This document shows, in pieces, positions 41,679 through 50,382 of a stretch of DNA of 64,000 nucleotides. How positions within the stretch are numbered: the stretch's first letter is position 1; the number at the start of each line of letters is the position of its first letter. The DNA is from CBDDHT01 sp965227905. Lineage in GTDB: Bacteria > Pseudomonadota > Alphaproteobacteria > Rhizobiales > Methyloligellaceae. The notes beneath the pieces are model-generated. The model made no database searches. It saw only the letters and a program-made list of their open reading frames with translations, and was not told the DNA's origin. Location of the stretch: NCBI GenBank assembly GCA_965227905.1, contig OZ245780.1:2666001-2730000 (forward strand). Direction: 5' to 3'. A program made the position numbers and the translations under genes.

Positions 41679-42395
41679 ATGGATGCACTTGAGCGGACGC
41701 GGAACTTCACACAGTTCCGGAAGCCGTATCACTCGACGGTGGCGATGAGCGATTTCCTTCAGCGCCACAACTGTCTGCCGGATGGTGCCGTTGTGTTGGA
41801 CGTTGGGACAGGCCTTGGTGCCGCGATGCTCTATCTCGGTAGCCAGAACCCGAACGCGCAATTCGTTGGCGTAGACTATAACGCCGAGTTTATCTCTGAG
41901 GCCCGCGAACAGCAGCGTATTGCCGGACTGGATAATGTGACTTTCGATACGGCGGATTTGCGAACCTATTCCTATGGCGGCGATGCACCTCTGACCGGTG
42001 TGATATCGATTCACACGTTGTGTTGTTTCAAGCATCTCGACGAAGGTATTGCACCTTTGATGAAGTTGAACCCGGAGTGGATTTTCATTAACTCCCTCTT
42101 TTGCGAAGGCCCGATGGATGTGCTGATACACATTCGTGAGCACATCGAAAATCCAATTCCAGATGACGACCCCGACGGTGATTTCAATATCTTTTCACTA
42201 CAAGGCGTCGAAGCATTTGCAGCCGACCGCGGATACACGATGACTGCCGAACCTTTTTATGCACCGGCGCCTATTCCAGCTCCGGAAGATGGCTCGCGCG
42301 GCAGTTTCACCATGCGGACCGAAATTCATGATCAGACGTGGTTCTCTGGCCCGGTACATTTGCCGTGGCACTTCGTCCTTCTGCAGCGGCGTTAG
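41679..42395 (+). CDS. Class I SAM-dependent methyltransferase
   Basis: About 238 residues from ATG 41679, preceded by AGGAG 11 bases upstream. Motif I is VLDVGTGLGAAMLYLG, followed by FVGVDYNAEFI and VISIHTLCCFKHLDE. It begins with ERTRNFTQFRKPYHSTVAMSDFL, a short substrate-binding lead. It is 114 bases after the carbamoyltransferase and just before the formyltransferase. The target is not visible. Confidence 0.83.
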   Translation: MDALERTRNFTQFRKPYHSTVAMSDFLQRHNCLPDGAVVLDVGTGLGAAMLYLGSQNPNAQFVGVDYNAEFISEAREQQRIAGLDNVTFDTADLRTYSYGGDAPLTGVISIHTLCCFKHLDEGIAPLMKLNPEWIFINSLFCEGPMDVLIHIREHIENPIPDDDPDGDFNIFSLQGVEAFAADRGYTMTAEPFYAPAPIPAPEDGSRGSFTMRTEIHDQTWFSGPVHLPWHFVLLQRR

Positions 42396-42433
42396 CGCGT
42401 ATTGGACACGAGAACGAAAAGAGTCGAGACGTC

Positions 42434-43474
42434 ATGAGACTGGGTAAGATCGAAAAGTTGCTCATTCTTGGCGGCGGTGAAGTGGCAGCCGAACTGGCGC
42501 GCTGGTCTTCCACCGTCGGACTTGATGCTACGATATTCACGGCCCCCCGACTGGTAGAGACTCTTGGTATCCAGCAGAATGTAGAAGAGAACACCGTCTT
42601 AGATGGAACGCCGGTTGTCATTTGCGACAGTGTTGATGACGAGCGTATCGCGGCCGCCGCAGGCGATATGACAGGAGCGATAGCGCTTTCGATCGGTGCC
42701 GCCTGGATTTTCAAAACGTCGCACATAGAACAGCTTTTCAAAGGCAAGCTCTTCAACCTACATGGCACCCGGTTGCCACTGGATCGAGGCGGCGGCGGAT
42801 TTTCCTGGCGCATCATGCGGGGTGAACGCCGGGGCGCATGTGTCATTCACAAAGTCGATGAGGGGATCGATACCGGACCTGTCGTTGCGGTGGATGAATT
42901 TCTGTTTCCGGCGAGTTGTCGAATACCCGCGGACTTTCAGCGGCAGCAAATCAAAAGAGATCTCGCATTCGCACAGAGTTTCCTTCAGTCTCTGGTTCTT
43001 TCGGACACTGAACTCACGCTCAGCGCGCAACCAGAATACCTTTCGGAGTATTGGCCGAGGCTGAGCACCGATGTTCACGGTTGGATCGATTGGTCCTGGA
43101 CATCCTGCGATATCGAGTCGTTCGTGTCTGCTTTCGATGAACCCTATCCGGGTGCCAGGACCCGTTGGTGTGACAAGTCGATCCGCTTGAAATCCGTGCA
43201 GAAAGCGAGCGCTTCAAACGATCGGCATGCCTACCAGGCCGGTATCGTCCTACGCAACAACGGGCGTTGGTTGACGGTCGCTACGCGTGGCGGCGAATTG
43301 CTGATCGAGCGTATCGAAGATGATATGGGCGTCAGTGTTCTCAACGATGTTAAAGCAGGCGACAGGCTCTATTCGACGGCCGACGATCTTGCGTCGGGTT
43401 ATCGCCGGGTTGCTTATACAGCGCAGGGTTTGCGCGTTTCCGGCAAGGATCCGGATTCCGCTGGAAACGGATAA
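42434..43474 (+). CDS. Sugar N-formyltransferase-like protein
   Basis: A 346-residue protein with the formyltransferase triad: Asn108 and His110 in FNLHGTRLPLDRGGG and Asp146 in VDEGIDTGPV. The rest of the core (GGGFSWRIMRG, CVIHKVDEGID) fits the 10-formyltetrahydrofolate-dependent group that includes methionyl-tRNA formyltransferase and sugar N-formyltransferases. A C-terminal beta domain (AGIVLRNNGRWLTVATRGGE) resembles the Met-tRNA-FMT tail. In this location it most likely formylates an amino sugar such as a nonulosonate amine. It precedes the third NeuB-family gene by 4 bases. Confidence 0.85.
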   Translation: MRLGKIEKLLILGGGEVAAELARWSSTVGLDATIFTAPRLVETLGIQQNVEENTVLDGTPVVICDSVDDERIAAAAGDMTGAIALSIGAAWIFKTSHIEQLFKGKLFNLHGTRLPLDRGGGGFSWRIMRGERRGACVIHKVDEGIDTGPVVAVDEFLFPASCRIPADFQRQQIKRDLAFAQSFLQSLVLSDTELTLSAQPEYLSEYWPRLSTDVHGWIDWSWTSCDIESFVSAFDEPYPGARTRWCDKSIRLKSVQKASASNDRHAYQAGIVLRNNGRWLTVATRGGELLIERIEDDMGVSVLNDVKAGDRLYSTADDLASGYRRVAYTAQGLRVSGKDPDSAGNG

Positions 43475-43478
43475 GGAT

Positions 43479-44483
43479 ATGACTGACGGGCTGCTAACAC
43501 GCAAAGTCGTCGCAGAGATCGGTTCTGTCCATGATGGATCGTTCGGGAATGCCTTGAAACTGATCGATCTTGCAGCTGATTGTGGCGCCGACATCGTCAA
43601 GTTTCAGACGCACATCGCGGAAGCCGAGACCATGGCTGATGCGCCAATGCCGCCTTATTTCAAAGGCGAGCCAAGAATTGACTATTTTCGCCGTACGGCC
43701 TTCACGAGTGAGCAATGGACGGGACTGGCTGAGCATTGCGCAGCCAGAGGCGTCACATTCCTTTCCTCGCCCTTTGCTCTTGAGGCAGTCGACTTGCTGG
43801 AAAACGTTGGTGTCGAGGCCTACAAGGTTGCGTCAGGTGAAGTGACGAACACACCGCTACTCGAACGGATGGCTGCGACCGGTAAACCTGTCCTCTTATC
43901 CTCCGGCATGAGCGACTGGGGCGAACTCGAGCAGGCGATGGAAACTCTGCAAAAAGGTGGCCCGGTCGTCTTGATGCAATGCACATCGGCCTATCCTTGT
44001 CCTCCTGAGCGGATCGGCCTGAATGTTATCGATGAAATGCAGAAGCGCTTCGGCGTCCCCATCGGGTACTCGGACCATGCGGACGGGCCGGCTGCTGCAA
44101 TAGCTGCGGCGGCACGAGGCGCCGTCGTGATTGAGAAGCATTTGACCTTCTCGAAACGCATGTATGGAAGCGATGCCGCGAATGCGATGGAGCCTTCCGC
44201 ATTCTGCGAGATGGTCCAGGGCTTGCGGGACGTTTGGGCCGCACTCGACAATCCGGTCGACAAGGACGATCTCACGCCATTCCGTGAGATGAAGCGCATT
44301 TTCGAGAAGAGTATCGTGACGGCGCACGCAATTGCTGCCGGACAGAAAATCGAGGCAGACGATCTAGCCTACAAGAAACCGGGCGATGGCATTCCTGCCA
44401 GTCGCTATAAAGACGTCATCGGTAGGTGTGCCGGCCGGGATCTTCCGGCAGAGTGCCAGATCGCCGAGAAGGATTTGGTATGA
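43479..44483 (+). CDS. N-acetylneuraminate/legionaminate synthase (third NeuB homologue)
   Basis: A 334-residue NeuB-family protein: VVAEIGSVHDGSFGNALKLIDLA, IVKFQTHIAEAETM, FLSSPFALEAVDLLEN, KVASGEVTNTPLLE. Metal histidines are in YSDHADGP and VIEKHLTFSKRMYGSD, where the pattern differs from PseI and approaches sialate/legionaminate synthases. The SAF domain follows SIVTAHAIAAG. An AAGGA ribosome-binding site precedes ATG 43479, and the stop overlaps the NeuC-like start by 4 bases. Adjacent NeuC-like and PseB-like genes suggest a legionaminic-type route. Confidence 0.88.
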   Translation: MTDGLLTRKVVAEIGSVHDGSFGNALKLIDLAADCGADIVKFQTHIAEAETMADAPMPPYFKGEPRIDYFRRTAFTSEQWTGLAEHCAARGVTFLSSPFALEAVDLLENVGVEAYKVASGEVTNTPLLERMAATGKPVLLSSGMSDWGELEQAMETLQKGGPVVLMQCTSAYPCPPERIGLNVIDEMQKRFGVPIGYSDHADGPAAAIAAAARGAVVIEKHLTFSKRMYGSDAANAMEPSAFCEMVQGLRDVWAALDNPVDKDDLTPFREMKRIFEKSIVTAHAIAAGQKIEADDLAYKKPGDGIPASRYKDVIGRCAGRDLPAECQIAEKDLV

Positions 44484-45631
44484 GGCGCATCAGCATTGTC
44501 GTCGGCTCGCGGGCCAACTATTCCAGCATCAAATCCGTTATGCGTGCTGTTACAGCGCATCCCGACCTTGAGCTTCAACTCATTGCCGCAGCTTCGGCGG
44601 TTCTCGATCGGTACGGCTCGGTCGACAAGCTGATCGAAGACGAAGGCTATCAGATCGATGCCCGAGTCAATATGTTGATCGAAGGTGAGAGCCCCGTCAC
44701 CATGGCCAAGTCAACAGGGCTGGGCTTGCTGGAACTCCCAACAATTTTCGATCAGCTCAAGCCTGATTTCGTCGTCACGGTTGGTGATCGTTTCGAGACG
44801 ATGTCCACCGCGATTGCCGCGGCCTACATGAACATTCCTCTTGCGCATACGATGGGCGGCGAGGTGACCGGAACCATTGACGAGAGTATCCGGCATGCCA
44901 TTACCAAATTCGCTCATGTCCACTTTCCGGCGAGCCGGGATGCATCCGAACGCATCATTCGCCTCGGCGAGAAACCAGAGGATGTCCATACGGTAGGATG
45001 TCCGCGTATTGATCTGGTTGCGGACGTGTTGCGGGAGGATACGTCTCTTCCATCGAATGGTATCATGACTGGCGGAGTTGGCGATCCCGTCGATCTCAGC
45101 AAGCCCTTCGTTATTGTTTCACAGCATCCCGTCACGACCGAATATGGTGAGGCTCAAGATCAGATCACTGAAACGCTCCAAGCCGTGCGGGAAGTGGATC
45201 TGCCGGCGATTGTGCTCTGGCCGAATGCTGATGCAGGCGCTGACGACGTAGCGCGCGGCATCCGCAAGACGCGTGAGCAGGGCAAGGCTGAAAAAATGCA
45301 CTTCTTCAAGAATTTGCCGATCGATACCTATGTGAAGCTCATGGCGCGGACGGCATGCCTGGTCGGCAACTCTTCGAGTGGTATTCGTGAAGGCGCATTT
45401 ATCGGCACGCCGGTCGTGAACATTGGCAGTCGACAGGCGAACCGTGAACGCGGCCACAATGTGATCGACGTTGGCCATGAGCGACAAGACATCCTCAAGG
45501 CATTGACGCATCAAATCGGCAACGGTCGATATGATAGTCAGCCTGTCTATGGAGATGGTGCCGCAGGTCCTCGTATTGCCGACATTTTGGCGACAAAAAC
45601 TGTTGGCGCACAGAAAACAATCACTTATTGA
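44480..45631 (+). CDS. UDP-sugar hydrolysing 2-epimerase, NeuC/LegG-like
   Basis: A 383-residue GT-B-fold epimerase. ISIVVGSRANYSSIKSVMRAV starts as NeuC does; VVTVGDRFETMSTAIAAAYMNIP, HTMGGEVTGTIDESIRHAITK and CLVGNSSSGIREGAFIGTPVVNIGSRQ are the diagnostic blocks. It removes UDP and inverts C2, giving a ManNAc-type sugar (NeuC) or 2,4-diacetamido-2,4,6-trideoxymannose (LegG). Presence of a PseB-like 4,6-dehydratase next door favours LegG. It shares the ATGA junction with the synthase upstream. Confidence 0.9.
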   Translation: MRRISIVVGSRANYSSIKSVMRAVTAHPDLELQLIAAASAVLDRYGSVDKLIEDEGYQIDARVNMLIEGESPVTMAKSTGLGLLELPTIFDQLKPDFVVTVGDRFETMSTAIAAAYMNIPLAHTMGGEVTGTIDESIRHAITKFAHVHFPASRDASERIIRLGEKPEDVHTVGCPRIDLVADVLREDTSLPSNGIMTGGVGDPVDLSKPFVIVSQHPVTTEYGEAQDQITETLQAVREVDLPAIVLWPNADAGADDVARGIRKTREQGKAEKMHFFKNLPIDTYVKLMARTACLVGNSSSGIREGAFIGTPVVNIGSRQANRERGHNVIDVGHERQDILKALTHQIGNGRYDSQPVYGDGAAGPRIADILATKTVGAQKTITY

Positions 45632-45668
45632 CGCGATCGAGCTCTACACCCCTCAAATGCTGGATACC

Positions 45669-46715
45669 ATGACGAAATCATTCACCGACAATATCGATTT
45701 GTCCGGCGCTTCCGTGCTCATCACGGGGGGGACCGGGTCCTTTGGCACCGCGTTTGCCCGACATCTGTTGGACACGACCACGATCAAACGGATCGCAATC
45801 TTCTCTCGCGACGAGCAGAAGCAATACGATCTCGCGATGAAGCTGTCGGCGAAAGAGCAAGCGCGCATGCGCTTCTTTATCGGCGACGTACGCGATGCGG
45901 ACCGTTTGGCAATTGCTATGCGAAATGTCGATTACGTGGTTCATGCAGCAGCGATGAAAATCGTGCCGACAGCCGAGTACAACCCATTCGAATGCATCAA
46001 GACGAATGTGATTGGCGCAGAGAATGTCGTTCGGGCTTCCATTGATCAAGGGGTCAAGCGTGTGATCGCCTTGTCGACAGACAAAGCCTGCAATCCAATC
46101 AATCTTTATGGTGCGAGCAAGCTTGCATCGGACAAGATATTTGTCGCGGCAAATCATTTGTCTGGTTCAGGCGGACCACGTTTCTCTGTTGTTCGTTATG
46201 GTAACGTGATGGGCTCTCGCGGCAGTGTCTTGCCGCTATTCGAACGATTGATCGCCGAAGGCGTAAAAACCTTGCCGATTACCGATGAACGCATGACTCG
46301 GTTTTGGATTACGCTTGAACAGGGGGTTCAGTTCGTCGTGTCCTGTCTTGGGCTGATGCGCGGTGGGGAAATATTCGTTCCCAAGATCCCCAGCATGCGC
46401 GTCGTCGATCTGGCACAAGCAATGGCGCCAGATCTTGGTCTCGAAATGATCGGTATTCGTCCTGGTGAGAAGATCCACGAAATGATGATCTCCCGCGATG
46501 ATGCTCGAAACACAGTCGATTTGGGCGACCGTTATGTGATCGAGCCCGAAACGCATTTTTGGGATCAAGATCGCAAGAGCTTCCGGGATGATGGTGGGAC
46601 AAGCGTTGATGAACGGTTTGAATTCACCAGTGACAACAACGAACTATGGTTAGACGCATCGACGATGCGTTCTGGATTGGCACCAACAAAGCAGTCGAGC
46701 GATACGACGGTTTGA
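45669..46715 (+). CDS. pseB: UDP-N-acetylglucosamine 4,6-dehydratase
   Basis: A 348-residue extended SDR of the PseB/FlaA1 type. ASVLITGGTGSFGTAFARHLL, IFSRDEQKQYDL, VHAAAMKIVPTAEYNP, LSTDKACNPINLYGASK (catalytic Tyr-x3-Lys) and VVRYGNVMGSRGSVLPLF match the family block by block. It starts pseudaminic acid synthesis by 4,6-dehydration (and 5-epimerisation) of UDP-GlcNAc; LegB-type use is also possible. ATG 45669 is preferred; ATG 45657 is possible. It is the only such dehydratase in the window, so it may feed both acid routes. Confidence 0.9.
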   Translation: MTKSFTDNIDLSGASVLITGGTGSFGTAFARHLLDTTTIKRIAIFSRDEQKQYDLAMKLSAKEQARMRFFIGDVRDADRLAIAMRNVDYVVHAAAMKIVPTAEYNPFECIKTNVIGAENVVRASIDQGVKRVIALSTDKACNPINLYGASKLASDKIFVAANHLSGSGGPRFSVVRYGNVMGSRGSVLPLFERLIAEGVKTLPITDERMTRFWITLEQGVQFVVSCLGLMRGGEIFVPKIPSMRVVDLAQAMAPDLGLEMIGIRPGEKIHEMMISRDDARNTVDLGDRYVIEPETHFWDQDRKSFRDDGGTSVDERFEFTSDNNELWLDASTMRSGLAPTKQSSDTTV

Positions 46716-46772
46716 GATTCTGCTCGATGCTGCGCATTGCGACGATCCTGATACACAGGAGCTAGGACGACG

Positions 46773-47597
46773 ATGGCACAAATGCTTTCTCAGAAAATCG
46801 CCAGAAAATTGGACGGCCTGCCGGGCCACTACAAGAACAGAGTTGTGTTCGGGGTCTGCCGAAACCTTTGGTATGCGAAGTATCGACCCGCGGCGCCAAG
46901 CTCGTCCGATGTCTCCGAGGCCGTCGACGAGTTGCGCCAGAACGGGTTCCTCGTGCGTCCAGGGCATATTGGCACATCTCACGCTGAGGCAATGGCGCAG
47001 GAGCTTGAAGCGCCGATGAATGCAATCCGGGAGGGTCGCTACGATGGCGAGTATCCGTTCTATCGGCTCAATGAGGATGGTGTTTACCGCTTGCTCAAAT
47101 GCGACGAGGCTGCGCCTCTGACGCGCGCCTTTTTCGAGGACGATTTCGTCCACCAGGTTGCTCGCTCGATCGTCTCACATGATGTTGATTCCTATCAGCG
47201 CATGGCCGAACTTCGGCCGGATGTTGCTGTACTCAGCGGCGCTGACACGCCCCATTTCGACGATTGGCGCCATCGCTTGAAAGCATTTCTCTATTTGACT
47301 GATGTCGGTCCTGAAAATGCGCCGCTGCTGTTTTATCGCGGCTCCCATAAGGTCGGTCATTGGCGGAAAACAAAAGAATACGAGTACTTCAAGAACGGCA
47401 AGCGCGGTTCTTACGGGCATTTTTCACCGGGTGAGATGGGTGTGCTTGTAGACGAAATGGGTTTCGAGCCTGTGTCTTGCGTCGGGCCTGCCGGAACGCT
47501 GATCATCGCGGATACACGAGGTGTTCATTCGGGCACGGTCCTCAAGACGGGCAGACGAATGATGCTGTCCAACTACATGGATGTCCGCAGCCAGTGA
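46773..47597 (+). CDS. Fe(II)/2-oxoglutarate-dependent dioxygenase, PhyH family
   Basis: A 274-residue phytanoyl-CoA dioxygenase-like protein. The iron facial triad is visible: His161 and Asp163 in TPHFDDWRHRLK, and His252 in DTRGVHSGT, followed by the 2-oxoglutarate arginine in KTGRRMML. LYLTDVGPENAPLLFYRGSHK is the standard central block. It may hydroxylate or oxidise a sugar or an acyl substituent. It has a 57-base gap to pseB. The substrate is unknown. Confidence 0.87.
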   Translation: MAQMLSQKIARKLDGLPGHYKNRVVFGVCRNLWYAKYRPAAPSSSDVSEAVDELRQNGFLVRPGHIGTSHAEAMAQELEAPMNAIREGRYDGEYPFYRLNEDGVYRLLKCDEAAPLTRAFFEDDFVHQVARSIVSHDVDSYQRMAELRPDVAVLSGADTPHFDDWRHRLKAFLYLTDVGPENAPLLFYRGSHKVGHWRKTKEYEYFKNGKRGSYGHFSPGEMGVLVDEMGFEPVSCVGPAGTLIIADTRGVHSGTVLKTGRRMMLSNYMDVRSQ

Positions 47598-47697
47598 ACG
47601 ATCCCACTATTGGCTTTCTTACCCACTTCGTGTTGGCAGGCATGACATTTTTCAGCATTGCTAAGTGCCGGAGGCCAAGAGAGGTCCGGGTACACTC

Positions 47698-48567
47698 GTG
47701 AGGATTGTTCTCACGGGAGCAACAGGTCTGCTCGCCACTTATCTGCGAGGTCCGCTTCTCTCACGTGGTGACATCATCGAAGTCGCCAGAACCGCATCCG
47801 GCCAGCGTTCGGAGCGATGCGATTTGGAAGATGCGAACGCGGTTGCTGCGATGTTGGATCGACATCGCCCGGATCTGATCGTGCACCTCGCCGCACTCAC
47901 CAATGTCGATGAATGCGAGACAAATCCCTTAGCAGCCTATCGAGCCAATGTGCGCGGCACGAGCAATCTTACCGATTGGGTGGAAAAGAACGCGCCTGAG
48001 ACACGCTTTGTCTATGTCTCGACCGATCAGGTTTATGACGCACCAGGTCCGAGCACCGAGGAGGCGGTCAGACCACGCAACGTCTATGCGCTGACCAAGC
48101 TTTGGGGGGAAGACCACGCGCGCAAACTGGCAAATGCGCTTGTTCTTCGGGTCAATTTCTTCGCCGGACCGGAAGCCGGGCTTGTTGCTTGGCTCATGCG
48201 TCAGCATGAAGGCGATGGTTTCATAAAGCTGTTTTCAGATGTGCTGTTCAATCCGCTGCATGCACATCATCTTGCTGAGTGCATGTGTGAATTGATCGAC
48301 CGGCATGTTGTGGGCACATTCAACCTGGGGGCGTCCGGCGAAGGGGTCAGCAAGGCGGAGTTTCTTCGCGCTGCCGCTGAAAAACTCGGCCTGACGGACG
48401 GCCGCATGCAGGATTGCAGCGTGGCGGATGTTGCATTGCGGGCTTATCGGCCCAGAGACATGCGCATGGCGATTTCATCCACCGAGCAGGCTCTCGGACG
48501 TGACCTACCGACTATCCAAGATGGGCTCGCGCTACTGGTCGACAACGATAACGAGAAAGCGGTTTAG
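47698..48567 (+). CDS. dTDP-4-dehydrorhamnose reductase-like SDR
   Basis: About 289 residues. RIVLTGATGLLATYLRGPLL is the cofactor loop, VHLAALTNVDECETNPLAAYRAN the RfbD-like strand-4 region, and STDQVYD plus YALTK the active site (Tyr-x3-Lys). RfbD enzymes reduce C4 of a keto-deoxyhexose; here, without RfbB or RfbC, the substrate must be a different 4-keto sugar. Two GTG starts are possible (47665 or 47698); 47698 starts at the first residue of the fold. It is 13 bases before the PIG-L gene. Confidence 0.83.
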   Translation: MRIVLTGATGLLATYLRGPLLSRGDIIEVARTASGQRSERCDLEDANAVAAMLDRHRPDLIVHLAALTNVDECETNPLAAYRANVRGTSNLTDWVEKNAPETRFVYVSTDQVYDAPGPSTEEAVRPRNVYALTKLWGEDHARKLANALVLRVNFFAGPEAGLVAWLMRQHEGDGFIKLFSDVLFNPLHAHHLAECMCELIDRHVVGTFNLGASGEGVSKAEFLRAAAEKLGLTDGRMQDCSVADVALRAYRPRDMRMAISSTEQALGRDLPTIQDGLALLVDNDNEKAV

Positions 48568-48580
48568 GGGCACCGGTCTG

Positions 48581-49279
48581 ATGCTGACAGAACGTATGCT
48601 TGTGGTTGCCTGTCATCCGGACGACGAGGTTCTGGGCTGCGGCGGCACGATCGCCAAAGTCCGGGCGCAGGGCGGTGAGGTTCGCGTCGTCTTCCTTGCT
48701 GAAGGAATCACGGCCCGTTACGAGCCGTCCCAATTCTCCGAGCCGGCTGTGCGGAGTGAAATCGATGAGAGGAATGCGAATGCGTTCAAAGCACTCGAAA
48801 TTCTGGGTGTCGCAGAATCACAGATATTCATCAACCAACGTTATTGCTGTCGCCTCGACCAGACACCGCTTATCGATCTGACGAAAGAGATCGAAAGCCA
48901 TATCAGAGAGTTTGCTCCCGACCGTATCTACGGTCACGCGCCGGACGATGCCAATATCGATCATCAATGCGCTCATAAGGCAATGTTGGCTGCCATCCGA
49001 CCAGGATCCGGTAGCTTTGTTGCTGCCGCTTTTGCCTATGAAGTGTTGTCATCAACGGAATGGAATCCTCTCAAACCATTCGTTGCGACGGCATTCGTCG
49101 ACATTTCCGAGACGATTGACGACAAGGTGTCTGCCCTCGCTGCATACGGCAACGAAATGCGGCCGGCGCCCCATTCCCGATCCGAAGAGTCAGTCCGTGC
49201 GTTGGCGCGGTTCCGCGGTAGTCAATGCGGCGTTGCCTATGCCGAGGGCTACACGCTTATGCGCAGTCTAGATCTTTAG
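48581..49279 (+). CDS. PIG-L/LmbE-family N-deacetylase
   Basis: A 232-residue zinc deacetylase: ACHPDDEVLGCGGTIA near residue 10 carries the metal motif HPDDE, and HAPDDANIDHQCAHKAML the third ligand. Family members remove N-acetyl groups from amino sugars. Near formyl-, acyl- and amidino-transferases it may free an amine so that a different group can be attached. AGGGG lies 10 bases before ATG 48581. The PseG-like gene starts 9 bases after its stop. Confidence 0.88.
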   Translation: MLTERMLVVACHPDDEVLGCGGTIAKVRAQGGEVRVVFLAEGITARYEPSQFSEPAVRSEIDERNANAFKALEILGVAESQIFINQRYCCRLDQTPLIDLTKEIESHIREFAPDRIYGHAPDDANIDHQCAHKAMLAAIRPGSGSFVAAAFAYEVLSSTEWNPLKPFVATAFVDISETIDDKVSALAAYGNEMRPAPHSRSEESVRALARFRGSQCGVAYAEGYTLMRSLDL

Positions 49280-49287
49280 ACACCGCA

Positions 49288-50382
49288 GTGGAATCGACCT
49301 CTTCGGATACGCTTCCGATTTCAATCATTTTTCGCTGCGATGCCGGAACTGTTCACGGCTTCGGGCATGTCTCGCGCTGTGCAATCCTCGGTGAGGCGTT
49401 TAGGGCGTCAGGGTTAGGCAATCCGGTGTTCCGAACCTATTCGCCTGACGATGCCGGTCGTCACTTTCTTGCCGATCGTGGTTTTGCAGTCGAGCTGGCG
49501 CCGCAGGCCGCTGGCGGTCCAGATGATCTGTCCAGCCTGCTTGCGAGGCTAGCCGAAACCCCAACGCCGCGACTTGTGGTTATCGACAGCCGCGAGGTGG
49601 ATAGCGACTATTGCGAGCAGTGTCGCGCCAATGCTGTTGTGCTGTGTATCGATGATGAGGACTGTCGAGACTTGGCATGCGATGTTCTGCTCAACAACCA
49701 TCCTTGGGTCAGCGAGACCGATTATTCGCCATCGTCCGATCGCCATCTTCTCGTCGGTCCTGCCTACAATACGCTTTCACCCACCATTTTTCGCGAAGGC
49801 AGGTGCGATTCGATCCAGGACGTAAGGCGGATTCTCATTACCCTCGGCGGAGAAGATCCTCATGATCATACATCTTGGATTGTCCGCGAATGCGCCGATA
49901 TTCTCTCATCCTATCATGTCGACGTCATCGTCGGCCCGGCCCACCCCGATGCGGAAACTGTGAGATCTGTCGTCTCCCAGTATCTGCCCGATGCCAACCT
50001 TGCAATCGCTCCAAGCGGTCTCGAGAGGTTCATCCTGAAGGCGGATTTGGCCATCTCGGCCGGTGGTATCACCTGTTATGAGCTCGCAGCCGCACGGGTG
50101 CCGACATTGGCAATCGCCGTCGAAGAGCATCAAGAATCGTTGATCGCCTCATTGTCACGGCACGGCTCATTGTTGAAGCTCGGAAGCTACAAAGATTTGA
50201 AAACCGTCCACGTCAGGGAAATGCTCGTTTCAATCTTGGACAGTCGTGAGAAACGACGTGTGTTGGCAGAGGCGGCAGGTTCGTTATTCCGCTCGCCTGG
50301 AGGAGCTGCCATTTCTGAGCAGGTTGCGCAGGTCATTGCGACCCGGCGTTCGAATGATCGAGAGACTATGAGCCACCGATGA
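49288..50382 (+). CDS. PseG-like UDP-sugar hydrolase (second copy)
   Basis: About 364 residues from GTG 49288. IIFRCDAGTVHGFGHVSRCAILGEAF keeps the PseG start with the catalytic His in GFGH. VVIDSREVDSDYCEQC, LVGPAYNTLSP, ILITLGGEDPHDHT and ISAGGITCYELAAARVPTLAIA follow in order. The last block (GITCYE) differs from the ASWER of the copy at 23071, so the substrate or the reaction may differ. It ends in an ATGA overlap with the following large protein. Confidence 0.83.
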   Translation: MESTSSDTLPISIIFRCDAGTVHGFGHVSRCAILGEAFRASGLGNPVFRTYSPDDAGRHFLADRGFAVELAPQAAGGPDDLSSLLARLAETPTPRLVVIDSREVDSDYCEQCRANAVVLCIDDEDCRDLACDVLLNNHPWVSETDYSPSSDRHLLVGPAYNTLSPTIFREGRCDSIQDVRRILITLGGEDPHDHTSWIVRECADILSSYHVDVIVGPAHPDAETVRSVVSQYLPDANLAIAPSGLERFILKADLAISAGGITCYELAAARVPTLAIAVEEHQESLIASLSRHGSLLKLGSYKDLKTVHVREMLVSILDSREKRRVLAEAAGSLFRSPGGAAISEQVAQVIATRRSNDRETMSHR

